Shown here in pieces: positions 18,549 to 26,011 of a stretch of DNA of 64,000 nt (its first letter is position 1; every line of letters starts with the position of its first letter). The translations under genes were made by a program, and so were the position numbers. A model generated the notes under the pieces. That model had not been told where the DNA came from, made no database searches, and was given only the letters and a program-made list of their open reading frames with translations. The stretch comes from Flavobacteriales bacterium (GTDB lineage Bacteria > Bacteroidota > Bacteroidia > UBA10329). Where the stretch lies: positions 1 to 64,000 of the forward strand of contig JACJZQ010000010.1 of NCBI GenBank assembly GCA_020635495.1, in the 5' to 3' direction.

Positions 18549-18587
18549 ACGGCCTCATCTGCCATATGCAGGTGAGGCCGTTTTTTG
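18549..18587 (+). terminator. Intrinsic terminator after the fibrinogen-domain gene
   Basis: A 14-bp stem (18549-18562 with 18568-18581, one G-T pair) with loop CATAT is followed by TTTTTT. The apical CTGCCATA resembles the terminator after sucC. It sits between convergent genes and may act on both. Confidence 0.9.
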
Positions 18588-18614
18588 TGGAATTCAGACA
18601 TGATTGCATTCGAA

Positions 18615-19724
18615 TTATCGCGTGCTTTTCACATCAATAGAATCTCTAATTCCATTCCCAACCAAGGTAAATGCCAATACCATCAGTAAGATGGCCGCAC
18701 CTGGAATAAGCGCCAGATACGCCTTATCCATAATGATGTAGCCATAATGGTCTTTGATCATACCGCCCCAGCTCGGAATGGGAGGTTGCGCCCCGATACC
18801 GAGGAAACTCAGGCCTGCCTCTATCAGAATAGCTGCCGCGAAATTGGCTGCTGAGATGACAATAACCGGAGCGAGAATGTTAGGAAGAATGTGTTTCACG
18901 ATGGTGCGATAACCGTTGAAGCCAAGCGCCCGGCATGCTTCCACGAATTCCTTTTCGCGAATGCTAAGAATCTGTCCCCGGACAATACGTGCCACTTCTA
19001 CCCACATGGCGAGACCAACTGCGATGAAGACCTGCCAGAACCCTTTTCCCATGGCCAAAGTTATGGCAATGACCAACAGCAATAGCGGAATGCTCCAAAC
19101 CACCGTTACAAACCACATCACTACATTATCTATCCAACCACGGAAGAAACCCGCCAGCGATCCCATTAGAATACCGATGAGCAAGGAGATTCCAACGGCC
19201 ACAAAACCAATGCTCAGCGAGATGCGCGTACCAAGGATCATTCTGCTCAGTAGGTCGCGGCCAAAGCGGTCTGTTCCGAGCCAATAGGTTTTTGTTTCGA
19301 TGAGTTGTTGTTCGATTTCCTCTTTTGACATCTCGAAACGAGCAAGCGGATACTTGACTATTTCGCCATCATTCGGGGTATCGCCCGTGTAGCGTTCAAT
19401 GATCAGCGTATCGCCCGAGAAAGAATGCGCATGAATCGGAATCCAAGAATGCGATTCTTCTTGGCCCGATAGCATGCGGTTTAAGAGGGAACTTTCCGTA
19501 GTAGACGTTCGTGGAATCTTCAGAAAAGTGAAAGTGGACCCTGGTTTTTTGGCCGCCAACTCAATAATCTGTCGGTTGGCGTGCGGACTTCCATCAGGCG
19601 TTATCAACGGTCCAAGAATGGCCACTACAACCGCCAGTAAAATGACCACCGTTCCGAAAATGGCGGCAACATCTTTCTTGAATTTGCGCCACGCCAACTG
19701 ACCGAGTGATGTTCCCTTATTCAT
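18615..19724 (-). CDS. Peptide/nickel-type ABC transporter permease (DppC/OppC family)
   Basis: 369 residues, longer than the usual 290-310 of DppC/OppC. After the first membrane helix (about 22-44) there is a periplasmic stretch of roughly 100 residues. The family core then begins with YWLGTDRFGRDLLSRMILGTR. The permease loop EACRALGFNGYRTIVKHILPN contacts the ATPase, and five to six helices follow, with GLSFLGIGAQPPIPSWG typical of the family. The partner DppB-type permease, ATPases and binding protein are not in the window. The gene is preceded by a long inverted repeat that occupies its leader. Confidence 0.9.
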   Translation of the reverse strand: MNKGTSLGQLAWRKFKKDVAAIFGTVVILLAVVVAILGPLITPDGSPHANRQIIELAAKKPGSTFTFLKIPRTSTTESSLLNRMLSGQEESHSWIPIHAHSFSGDTLIIERYTGDTPNDGEIVKYPLARFEMSKEEIEQQLIETKTYWLGTDRFGRDLLSRMILGTRISLSIGFVAVGISLLIGILMGSLAGFFRGWIDNVVMWFVTVVWSIPLLLLVIAITLAMGKGFWQVFIAVGLAMWVEVARIVRGQILSIREKEFVEACRALGFNGYRTIVKHILPNILAPVIVISAANFAAAILIEAGLSFLGIGAQPPIPSWGGMIKDHYGYIIMDKAYLALIPGAAILLMVLAFTLVGNGIRDSIDVKSTR

Positions 19725-19727
19725 TTA

Positions 19728-19857
19728 GGTTACGAATTACGAATGTCGCAACGCGATACGAATATGACGAATGTGCAGACCGCAACCTTATTGCTGATAC
19801 AGGAAGCCCTTTAGATAGTGGCGTTCGCATATTCGTGCTCATTCGTAATTCGTAACC
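19728..19857. repeat. Long imperfect palindrome (extragenic stem-loop element)
   Basis: An 18-base arm, GGTTACGAATTACGAATG (19728-19745), is perfectly repeated in inverse orientation at 19840-19857. Inside it, ACGAATATG (19758-19766) is inverted as CATATTCGT (19828-19836), extending the stem with an asymmetric bulge. Between the arms are about 60 bases without a reading frame. The element starts three bases upstream of the ABC permease ATG and ends just beyond the glycosyltransferase stop region. It could be a small mobile palindrome (REP/MITE-like) or a transcript-stabilising hairpin. Confidence 0.8.
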
Positions 19858-19875
19858 GTTGATCTTTTCCAATTC

Positions 19876-21012
19876 TCACTTCACTTTTACCTCCCTTCCT
19901 TTCCAAACATAGTTGCGCACGTTCCCAAAAATGCCAAGAAATGTAACGTACACCACCACAAACAACTCCGAAACCAGAATATTGGCGATACCGCAATGCG
20001 GTTGAAGGTCTCGGCTTACCGTTCTGGTCAGAATCAGATCCAGTAATGTTTTGATGAACAGGATCCACATCAGACGGTCGGTCCAATAAGAACCGAAAGC
20101 CACGATAATAGCCATGAACGAAAGCAACGCGGCCAAGTTGGCCAGATACGTAACAAGGGCGGTGCCTTTGACCAGCCAATTGGAATAACCACTTTTCTTG
20201 GAAAGCCAGCGCTTGCGTTGCTGCCAAAAGGCAGAGAAGGTTACTTCCGGTTTGGTGAGAACCGCTGCTTCATAATGCTTCACAAACCTTACAGATTCAG
20301 GCCATTTCAGGCTGAATTGCAGCATGGTGAAAACATCATCGCCAGACGGGTTTTCAGAACTACCGTAACCGCCAATCTCTTCAAAGGATTTCTTATCGAA
20401 GATGAGATTGGCGCCATTCGCCATGATCGGTTTTTGGTGCGCTGCAAAACCACCGGTCAATCCCATAATGGCCAACATTTCCATTGCCTGAGACTGTTGC
20501 AGAACGGTCTGGTTCGATTGAAAGACAATAGGTCCCAACAGCATTCTCGTTTGGTCTTTCTCCCAATGCGATGTCATGGTAATGAGCCATTCTGAAGGAA
20601 CGCGGCAATCTGCGTCAACGGTGGCAATTGTATCAAACTTCGCTTGGCGAATGCCAGTTTGCAACGCGGCTTTTTTGCCCTCGCCATCAACGTTTTGTAG
20701 CACTTTCAGATTGGGAAATTCAGCTTTCAGCGATTCGGCCATGGAAAGCGTTTCATCTTCTGAGTGGTCATCGACCACGATCAGTTCAAAAAGTTCCTTG
20801 GCATAACTCTGATTGAAGATGTCTCGGATAACCGTTTCGATGTTCTCTGCCTCATTTCGTGCGGCAATGAGAATGCTAACCCCAAGCCAAGCTTGCGTTT
20901 CCTCCTCCACTTTCAGTTTTTTCCAACCTGAAATGGCGTAGATGATCATGGCCGAATACAGGGTCATCACAACCACTGCCAAACCGAAAAGTGCATACCA
21001 AAGCCACGCCAT
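19876..21012 (-). CDS. Family 2 glycosyltransferase, membrane-bound
   Basis: 378 residues. An N-terminal helix (5-27) is followed by a GT-A domain with LIAARNEAENIETVI, VVDDHSEDET, the metal-binding VDAD, SGDDVF and the acceptor/catalytic QQRKRW. Two or three C-terminal membrane helices (about 275-365) follow. The layout resembles processive or lipid-linked GT2 enzymes of envelope glycan synthesis. Donor and acceptor are unknown. The start codon overlaps the stop of the upstream flippase-like gene (TGATG), so the two are coupled and probably act on the same envelope molecule. Confidence 0.88.
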   Translation of the reverse strand: MAWLWYALFGLAVVVMTLYSAMIIYAISGWKKLKVEEETQAWLGVSILIAARNEAENIETVIRDIFNQSYAKELFELIVVDDHSEDETLSMAESLKAEFPNLKVLQNVDGEGKKAALQTGIRQAKFDTIATVDADCRVPSEWLITMTSHWEKDQTRMLLGPIVFQSNQTVLQQSQAMEMLAIMGLTGGFAAHQKPIMANGANLIFDKKSFEEIGGYGSSENPSGDDVFTMLQFSLKWPESVRFVKHYEAAVLTKPEVTFSAFWQQRKRWLSKKSGYSNWLVKGTALVTYLANLAALLSFMAIIVAFGSYWTDRLMWILFIKTLLDLILTRTVSRDLQPHCGIANILVSELFVVVYVTFLGIFGNVRNYVWKGREVKVK

Positions 21013-21992
21013 CAGTCAGGTTTTCGGAAGAAACGGAGTTGGAAAATGTAAACCACACCAACAATTGCCGGAACCGCCAGATTGATGAGCCATAGCATGG
21101 AACTTGCCATGAAAATGCTATTCACATTCGATGATAACATCCCGATGAAATACACCGCCATCGAACCTCTTACGCCTAGTTCTGTGATGGCAATGGTGGG
21201 TACGGCCGTCATCACAAAGTAGGTCATGGATATCATCAGCATCGCAGTGAGATAACCGATCTCTACACCGAATAGATGCAGCAGAATAAAGAACTGACCC
21301 GTGAACACAACGTATCTGCCCAAACTGGCCATGAAAACCTTCCATAGTGTTGTAGAAGAATGATACTCGAACACCTTGGAGTAGTGTCGGTACTTCTCAG
21401 GGATTGGAAGCCAATTTATAATCGTTGTCAGAAGGCGGGTATTCAGAAACAGTATCACCAACAGAATGGTCAGACTCAACATCAGCAATCCGATCAGATT
21501 GTACTGCATGGGAGAAACCGGACCAAGTCCTACGTAAGTTGGTAGGTAGAATATCGTGGCTACAATTCCAGTTACCAAAGTGACCACTAACTGGGCGTAG
21601 CTACCTACAATGGTCAACAGAACAGCGTCAATGCGATCTGCCTTTCTCAGATGGAATACGCGCCCACCGTATTCTCCAACCCTATTGGGTGTGAACAATG
21701 CAATGGTAATTCCTGAAAACACGGCTTTGAGTGATTTCCAAAGTGAAATCTGCTCAATTGGTTTGACCAACTTGCGCCATTTGTAGGCTTCCAGCCCCCA
21801 GTTCAGCATCATCATTACAATGAGCAAGATCAGGACTTGTAGGTTTTGAGCTAGCACACCGATGCCGAAACTGAGGTCGGTGTCTTGGTCTTTAAGTTGT
21901 ACTTCTCTGTAAATGAATACGAGAGCAACGATCGCAATCAGAACCTTAATGAATAGGCCGATATAGCGCTTGCGGAAAATACCCTTGCTCAT
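21012..21992 (-). CDS. Lysylphosphatidylglycerol synthase-type transmembrane (flippase-like) protein
   Basis: 326 residues with eight or so predicted transmembrane helices and the UPF0104/LPG_synth_TM signature: LNWGLEAYKWRKLV, TPNRVGEYGGRVFHL, then TELGVRGSMAVYF. This domain forms the flippase half of MprF; stand-alone members often sit with glycosyltransferases and may move lipid-linked substrates across the membrane. No aminoacyl-transferase domain is present. The coupled GT2 gene supports a lipid or glycan export role, which remains an inference. Confidence 0.85.
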   Translation of the reverse strand: MSKGIFRKRYIGLFIKVLIAIVALVFIYREVQLKDQDTDLSFGIGVLAQNLQVLILLIVMMMLNWGLEAYKWRKLVKPIEQISLWKSLKAVFSGITIALFTPNRVGEYGGRVFHLRKADRIDAVLLTIVGSYAQLVVTLVTGIVATIFYLPTYVGLGPVSPMQYNLIGLLMLSLTILLVILFLNTRLLTTIINWLPIPEKYRHYSKVFEYHSSTTLWKVFMASLGRYVVFTGQFFILLHLFGVEIGYLTAMLMISMTYFVMTAVPTIAITELGVRGSMAVYFIGMLSSNVNSIFMASSMLWLINLAVPAIVGVVYIFQLRFFRKPD

Positions 21993-22009
21993 AGACTAAA
22001 GGAAACAAA

Positions 22010-22040
22010 AAAGGATGAGGTCAACCTCATCCTTTCTGCT
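22010..22040 (-). terminator. Intrinsic terminator after gltA
   Basis: Perfect 12-bp stem, AAAGGATGAGGT (22010-22021) and ACCTCATCCTTT (22024-22035), with a two-base loop drawn here (four or more when breathing). On the minus strand it is followed by a T-rich run, so it ends the gltA transcript. Confidence 0.88.
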
Positions 22041-22057
22041 TCTTTCCCAATTGGGAT

Positions 22058-23344
22058 TTATCGTTGTGAAATTCCTTTGTAAGGACGTTCGTTTTCTCCC
22101 GTGTAGATCTGGCGTGGGCGACCAATTGGCTCCTTGTTTGCCATCATTTCCTTCCATTGTGCAATCCATCCTGGAAGTCGTCCCATGGCGAACATCACGG
22201 TGAACATTTCGGTTGGAATTCCGATTGCCTTGTAGATGATTCCTGAGTAGAAATCTACGTTCGGATACAGGTTTCTTGACTTGAAGTAATCGTCATTCAA
22301 TGCAACTTCCTCCAATTGTTTGGCTAGGTCAAGAATCGGGTCGTTGATGCCTAGTTTTTCCAACACGTCATCACAAGATTTCTTGATGATGGTAGCACGT
22401 GGGTCAAAGTTCTTGTAAACACGGTGTCCGAAGCCCATGATTCGGAACGGGTCGTCCTTGTCTTTCGCCTTATCGATCCACTTCTGCATGCCACCGCCAT
22501 CAGCTTGGATATTCTCCAACATCTCAATAACAGCTTGGTTAGCACCACCGTGAAGTGGGCCCCAAAGTGCAGAAACACCTGCCGCGATGGATGCATATAA
22601 GTTAGCTCTTGAAGAACCTACGATCCTTACAGTAGATGTAGAGCAGTTCTGCTCATGATCGGCATGAAGAATCAACAACTGATCTAATGCTCTAACCACA
22701 ACCGGATCTGGTTCGTAATCTTCAGTTGGAACAGAGAACATCATATTCAAGAAGTTCTCGGTGTAGTTGTATTTGTTCTTAGGATATACAACTGGATGAC
22801 CGACCGAATTCTTGTGAGACCAAGCAGCAATGGTGCTGATCTTGGCAATCAAACGGATGATGGTCAGATCTACCTTTTCGTCCTCACGGTCTGGATCCAA
22901 ACTTTCTGGGTAGAACGTTGAAAGTGAGATCAAATTCGAAGCAAGAACCCCCATTGGATGCGCCTTACGAGGGAAAGCCTCGAAAAACTCCTTCATGTCT
23001 TCATGAATGAGCGTATGCCGCGTGATCTTCTCACTCCAAGCAGTGAATTCAGCCTGACTTGGCAATTCTCCGTAGATAAGCAAGTATGCAACTTCCAAGA
23101 AGGTTGATTTCTCTGCCAATTGTTCTATCGGATATCCTCTGTAACGAAGTATCCCTTTCTCACCGTCCAGAAACGTGATGGCACTGCTGGTAGCACCAGT
23201 GTTCTTGTATCCGCTATCGAAGGTGATCAGTCCAGTTTGGTCACGAAGTTTACGGATGTCGATTCCTTTCTCGTTCTCCGTTCCAGTAACCACGGGAAGT
23301 TCTATTACTTGATCTCCGAAATGAATCTCAGCTTTCTCACTCAT
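22058..23344 (-). CDS. gltA: Citrate synthase
   Basis: 428 residues of the long (type II, hexameric-type) citrate synthase family, condensing acetyl-CoA and oxaloacetate at the entry to the TCA cycle. Landmarks include GDQVIELPVVTGTENEKGID at the N-terminus, the substrate His in HADHEQNCSTSTVR, GPLHGGANQAV, GFGHRVYKNFDPRA and the catalytic Asp in NVDFYSGIIYKAIGIP. The start MSEKAEIHFG is chosen; an upstream in-frame start adds 26 residues unlike the family. It is monocistronic with its own terminator. Confidence 0.96.
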   Translation of the reverse strand: MSEKAEIHFGDQVIELPVVTGTENEKGIDIRKLRDQTGLITFDSGYKNTGATSSAITFLDGEKGILRYRGYPIEQLAEKSTFLEVAYLLIYGELPSQAEFTAWSEKITRHTLIHEDMKEFFEAFPRKAHPMGVLASNLISLSTFYPESLDPDREDEKVDLTIIRLIAKISTIAAWSHKNSVGHPVVYPKNKYNYTENFLNMMFSVPTEDYEPDPVVVRALDQLLILHADHEQNCSTSTVRIVGSSRANLYASIAAGVSALWGPLHGGANQAVIEMLENIQADGGGMQKWIDKAKDKDDPFRIMGFGHRVYKNFDPRATIIKKSCDDVLEKLGINDPILDLAKQLEEVALNDDYFKSRNLYPNVDFYSGIIYKAIGIPTEMFTVMFAMGRLPGWIAQWKEMMANKEPIGRPRQIYTGENERPYKGISQR

Positions 23345-23471
23345 TTTCTGTGCAGTAAAGGGTTTTAATTTTTCTAGCGCGATTATACGAAATTCTGTGG
23401 CTTTGACTTTGGCATTAATCAACTCATTTAAATGCCGTTTCCGTTGCCAGAAAATTCACCCTGTTAACGGA

Positions 23472-23503
23472 AAAAAGGTAGTGAATGTTCGCTGCCTTTT
23501 TCA
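23472..23503 (-). terminator. Probable terminator of the tkt/ECF-sigma operon
   Basis: AAAAAGGTAG (23472-23481) pairs with CTGCCTTTTT (23492-23501), leaving a 10-base loop. A/T runs flank both sides, so it can work in either direction. It lies 20 bases after the stop of the Spy/CpxP-like gene. Confidence 0.7.
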
Positions 23504-23521
23504 ATTGGTTAAAAATGTTCT

Positions 23522-23992
23522 TCAGTGTGGCGGACCGCCAGGTATTTTTCGCTTGTCTCTAGCACCTTTTAATAGTTCTTTTCTGAATCCTTTTTCAGAC
23601 GCGTGAAGCTTGGCCACTTTCTTTATCGGCAGAATCTTCTTGAACTTGGCGTTGTATTCTTTTTTCAAGTCGAGTTCCTGTTGCTCATAAGCCAATTCCT
23701 TGTCAATGGCCGCTGAAAGTTCTGCATCACTCATCGAATCGAAATTCTCTTTGGCGTCCATTCTATTGCCTCGTTGTTCTTTGCGGATGTCTCGCATCTT
23801 ATTGGCCATTTCGTTGTAAAGTGGCCAGAATTGTTGCGCCTCTTCAGGTGTAAGGCTCAATTCTTGCGTCAGATAGGCAACTTTCAATGCCTCCAATCTC
23901 TCTCTTTTTGAAGGCTCCAATTCTTCTTGCGCATGTGCTGGCTGAAGAGCATTGAATGCTACGATCACTAGCAGAATCATCATCTTTTTCAT
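23522..23992 (-). CDS. Spy/CpxP-like periplasmic protein
   Basis: 156 residues with a signal peptide (1-21, ending AHAQ) and a highly charged helical body. The segment YLTQELSLTPEEAQQFWPLYNEM is a variant of the LTxxQ motif of Spy/CpxP-type periplasmic proteins that sense or chaperone misfolded envelope proteins. It is the last gene of the operon after the ECF sigma factor and putative anti-sigma factor, an arrangement that suggests an envelope-stress circuit. Homology is moderate, and the role is inferred from motif and context. Confidence 0.72.
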   Translation of the reverse strand: MKKMMILLVIVAFNALQPAHAQEELEPSKRERLEALKVAYLTQELSLTPEEAQQFWPLYNEMANKMRDIRKEQRGNRMDAKENFDSMSDAELSAAIDKELAYEQQELDLKKEYNAKFKKILPIKKVAKLHASEKGFRKELLKGARDKRKIPGGPPH

Positions 23993-23993
23993 C

Positions 23994-24461
23994 TCAGATA
24001 TCTATTACGTTGATCAATGTGTTTATCTCTATTTCGTCTTCCGATTCCAGATATTCAAGGAGTTCTTCCTCGGTCATTTCACTTAGGTCAACCTCGTTGT
24101 AATCAACCAGTTCGTATTTGACCAATTCCGTTGGATTGACATCTGCATAAAGCGTCAATTCTTCAACGGACAGCGATGCCAGAACCGATTCAAAATCAGG
24201 AGTCTCATTTTGATTTGGCGGCATGAAGAACCAAACCGCAATGGCAACAGTAGCTACGCTGACGGCTGGCGTGAATATCTTCAACCAAAGCGGCCAAGTT
24301 GTTTCTGCAAAAGTTTCAGAACCTCGCACTGCTTCCATAACTCGTGGAGTCAGGTTATCGAAATAACCTTCTGGCGTTTGAAACGAATTGCGTTTCAACC
24401 CTTCCCGAGAGCATCCTTCGATTCTCAGTTCTTCATTATCATTATGTTGGTTCTCAGTCAT
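23994..24461 (-). CDS. Single-pass membrane protein, putative anti-sigma factor
   Basis: 155 residues. The N-terminal cytoplasmic part (1-62) contains NSFQTPEGYFDNLTPRVM. This PEGYFD-type motif is often seen in Bacteroidota proteins encoded right after an ECF sigma factor. One membrane helix (about 63-80, IFTPAVSVATVAIAVWFF) and an acidic periplasmic tail follow, with a run of Asp and Glu near the end. Topology and position, 34 bases after the sigma gene, make an anti-sigma role likely. No zinc-binding anti-sigma motif is visible. Confidence 0.68.
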   Translation of the reverse strand: MTENQHNDNEELRIEGCSREGLKRNSFQTPEGYFDNLTPRVMEAVRGSETFAETTWPLWLKIFTPAVSVATVAIAVWFFMPPNQNETPDFESVLASLSVEELTLYADVNPTELVKYELVDYNEVDLSEMTEEELLEYLESEDEIEINTLINVIDI

Positions 24462-24495
24462 TGCTCTTGGGTAGACATCGGTTCATTCAAATGGT

Positions 24496-25047
24496 TTAAA
24501 ACTGGTTTTTCAGATCCGCCTCGATTTTTTTTACTGCGTGATGGTATGATGCTTTCAAAGCTCCGACTGACGTTCCAAGAATTTCGGACATCTCCTCGTA
24601 TTTCATCTCCTCAAAATACTTCATGTTAAAGACCAACCGCTGCTTGTTCGGCAGTTTCAGGATGGCCTGTTGCAGTTTCAGCTGAATGGCGTCTCCACTC
24701 AGTTGTGGGTCGGCTTCCAGCTTGCTAGAAAGGGAATGCGCCACATCATCCATCGAAACGAAAATGTGTTTCCGTTGCTTCTTCAGAAACGATATGCTCT
24801 CGTTGGTTGCAATCCGATAGAGCCAAGTGAATAGCTGGCTGTCCTCACGGAAATTATTCAGATTCTTAAAAACCTTAATGAAGGTGTTCTGCAACACATC
24901 ATCCGCATCGTCATGATCAATGACAATCCGTCTAATGTGCCAATAAAGCCGTTCCTGATACGTGTTGACCAACTTGCTGAACGCGAAATTTCGAGATTTC
25001 GGGTCTCGGAATTCTCTGATCAGTTCCTTGTCGTTGGCCTCCGCCAT
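24496..25047 (-). CDS. ECF-type RNA polymerase sigma factor
   Basis: 183 residues with sigma region 2 (KLVNTYQERLYWHIRRIV, DADDVLQNTFIKVFKNL, FTWLYRIATNESISFLKK) and region 4 (LPNKQRLVFNMKYFEEMKY, then the helix-turn-helix EMSEILGTSVGALKASYHHA). It directs RNA polymerase to a small regulon. It lies 9 bases downstream of the transketolase C-half gene and upstream of the putative anti-sigma and Spy/CpxP-like genes, so the three probably form a stress-response unit attached to a metabolic operon. Confidence 0.92.
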   Translation of the reverse strand: MAEANDKELIREFRDPKSRNFAFSKLVNTYQERLYWHIRRIVIDHDDADDVLQNTFIKVFKNLNNFREDSQLFTWLYRIATNESISFLKKQRKHIFVSMDDVAHSLSSKLEADPQLSGDAIQLKLQQAILKLPNKQRLVFNMKYFEEMKYEEMSEILGTSVGALKASYHHAVKKIEADLKNQF

Positions 25048-25056
25048 ATGCGAGTT

Positions 25057-26010
25057 TTACTTCCTCGCGATAACCTTCAAAGCAGCGTTTACAATGCTCT
25101 CGGCATTCAATCCATACTTTTCAAGCAACTGTTCTGGAGTTCCGCTTTCACCAAAACTATCATCCACTGCCACCATTTCAATAGGCGAGGGTAGATGCAA
25201 TCCTAACATTTGCGCTACACTGTCTCCAAGTCCTCCGTTGCGTTGATGCTCCTCTGCGGTTACCGCACAACCGGTTTTGTTAACAGAAGCTATGATGGCG
25301 TCCACGTCCAAAGGTTTAATGGTGTGGATGTTAATTATCTCAGCACTGAATCCTTTGTCGGCCAGAATGGCTTGCGCCTCAATGGCTTTCCAAACCAAAT
25401 GTCCCGTTGCGAAAATGCTCACATCTGTTCCTTCGCTGATTTTCCAAGCCTTTCCGATTTCGAATTTCTGGTCTTCTGGAGTGAAGTTCGGAACCTTCGG
25501 TCTTCCAAATCGCAGGTAAACAGGGCCTTCGTATTCAGCTATCGCGATGGTAGCAGCTTTCGTTTGATTGTAATCGCACGGATTGATCACGGTCATCTCG
25601 GGCAGCATTTTCATCAGGCCGATGTCTTCCAGTATTTGGTGTGTTGCACCATCTTCTCCTAGTGTGAGTCCAGCGTGCGAAGCACAGATTTTCACGTTCT
25701 TTCCAGAATACGCAATGCATTGACGGATCTGGTCATAAACTCGCCCAGTACTGAAATTGGCGAACGTTCCCGTGAACGGAATTTTACCGCCAACGGTCAT
25801 GCCTGCTGCTATGCTCATCATATTGGCCTCTGCAATTCCTACTTGGTAGAAACGGTCTGGAAATTCTTTTTGGAAAGCATCCATTTTCAGCGAGCCGGTA
25901 AGATCTGCACAGAGAGCTACAACGTCTGGATTCTTCGCGCCCAATTCAGAAAGTCCAGCTCCGAATCCAGAGCGTGTATCGCGGTTTTCAGTTAGTTTTT
26001 CTATTACCAT
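25057..26010 (-). CDS. Transketolase, C-terminal subunit
   Basis: 317 residues: the pyrimidine-binding and C-terminal domains of a split transketolase. Landmarks are TRSGFGAGLSELG, GIAEANMMSIAAGM with the catalytic Glu, GTFANFSTGRVYDQIRQ, and SHAGLTLGEDGATHQILEDI. With the N-terminal subunit it moves two-carbon units in the pentose phosphate pathway using thiamine diphosphate. The start MVIEKLTENRD is chosen, one base after the VWA stop (TAATATG). The N half lies one gene upstream rather than adjacent, which is unusual. Confidence 0.93.
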   Translation of the reverse strand: MVIEKLTENRDTRSGFGAGLSELGAKNPDVVALCADLTGSLKMDAFQKEFPDRFYQVGIAEANMMSIAAGMTVGGKIPFTGTFANFSTGRVYDQIRQCIAYSGKNVKICASHAGLTLGEDGATHQILEDIGLMKMLPEMTVINPCDYNQTKAATIAIAEYEGPVYLRFGRPKVPNFTPEDQKFEIGKAWKISEGTDVSIFATGHLVWKAIEAQAILADKGFSAEIINIHTIKPLDVDAIIASVNKTGCAVTAEEHQRNGGLGDSVAQMLGLHLPSPIEMVAVDDSFGESGTPEQLLEKYGLNAESIVNAALKVIARK

Positions 26011-26011
26011 A

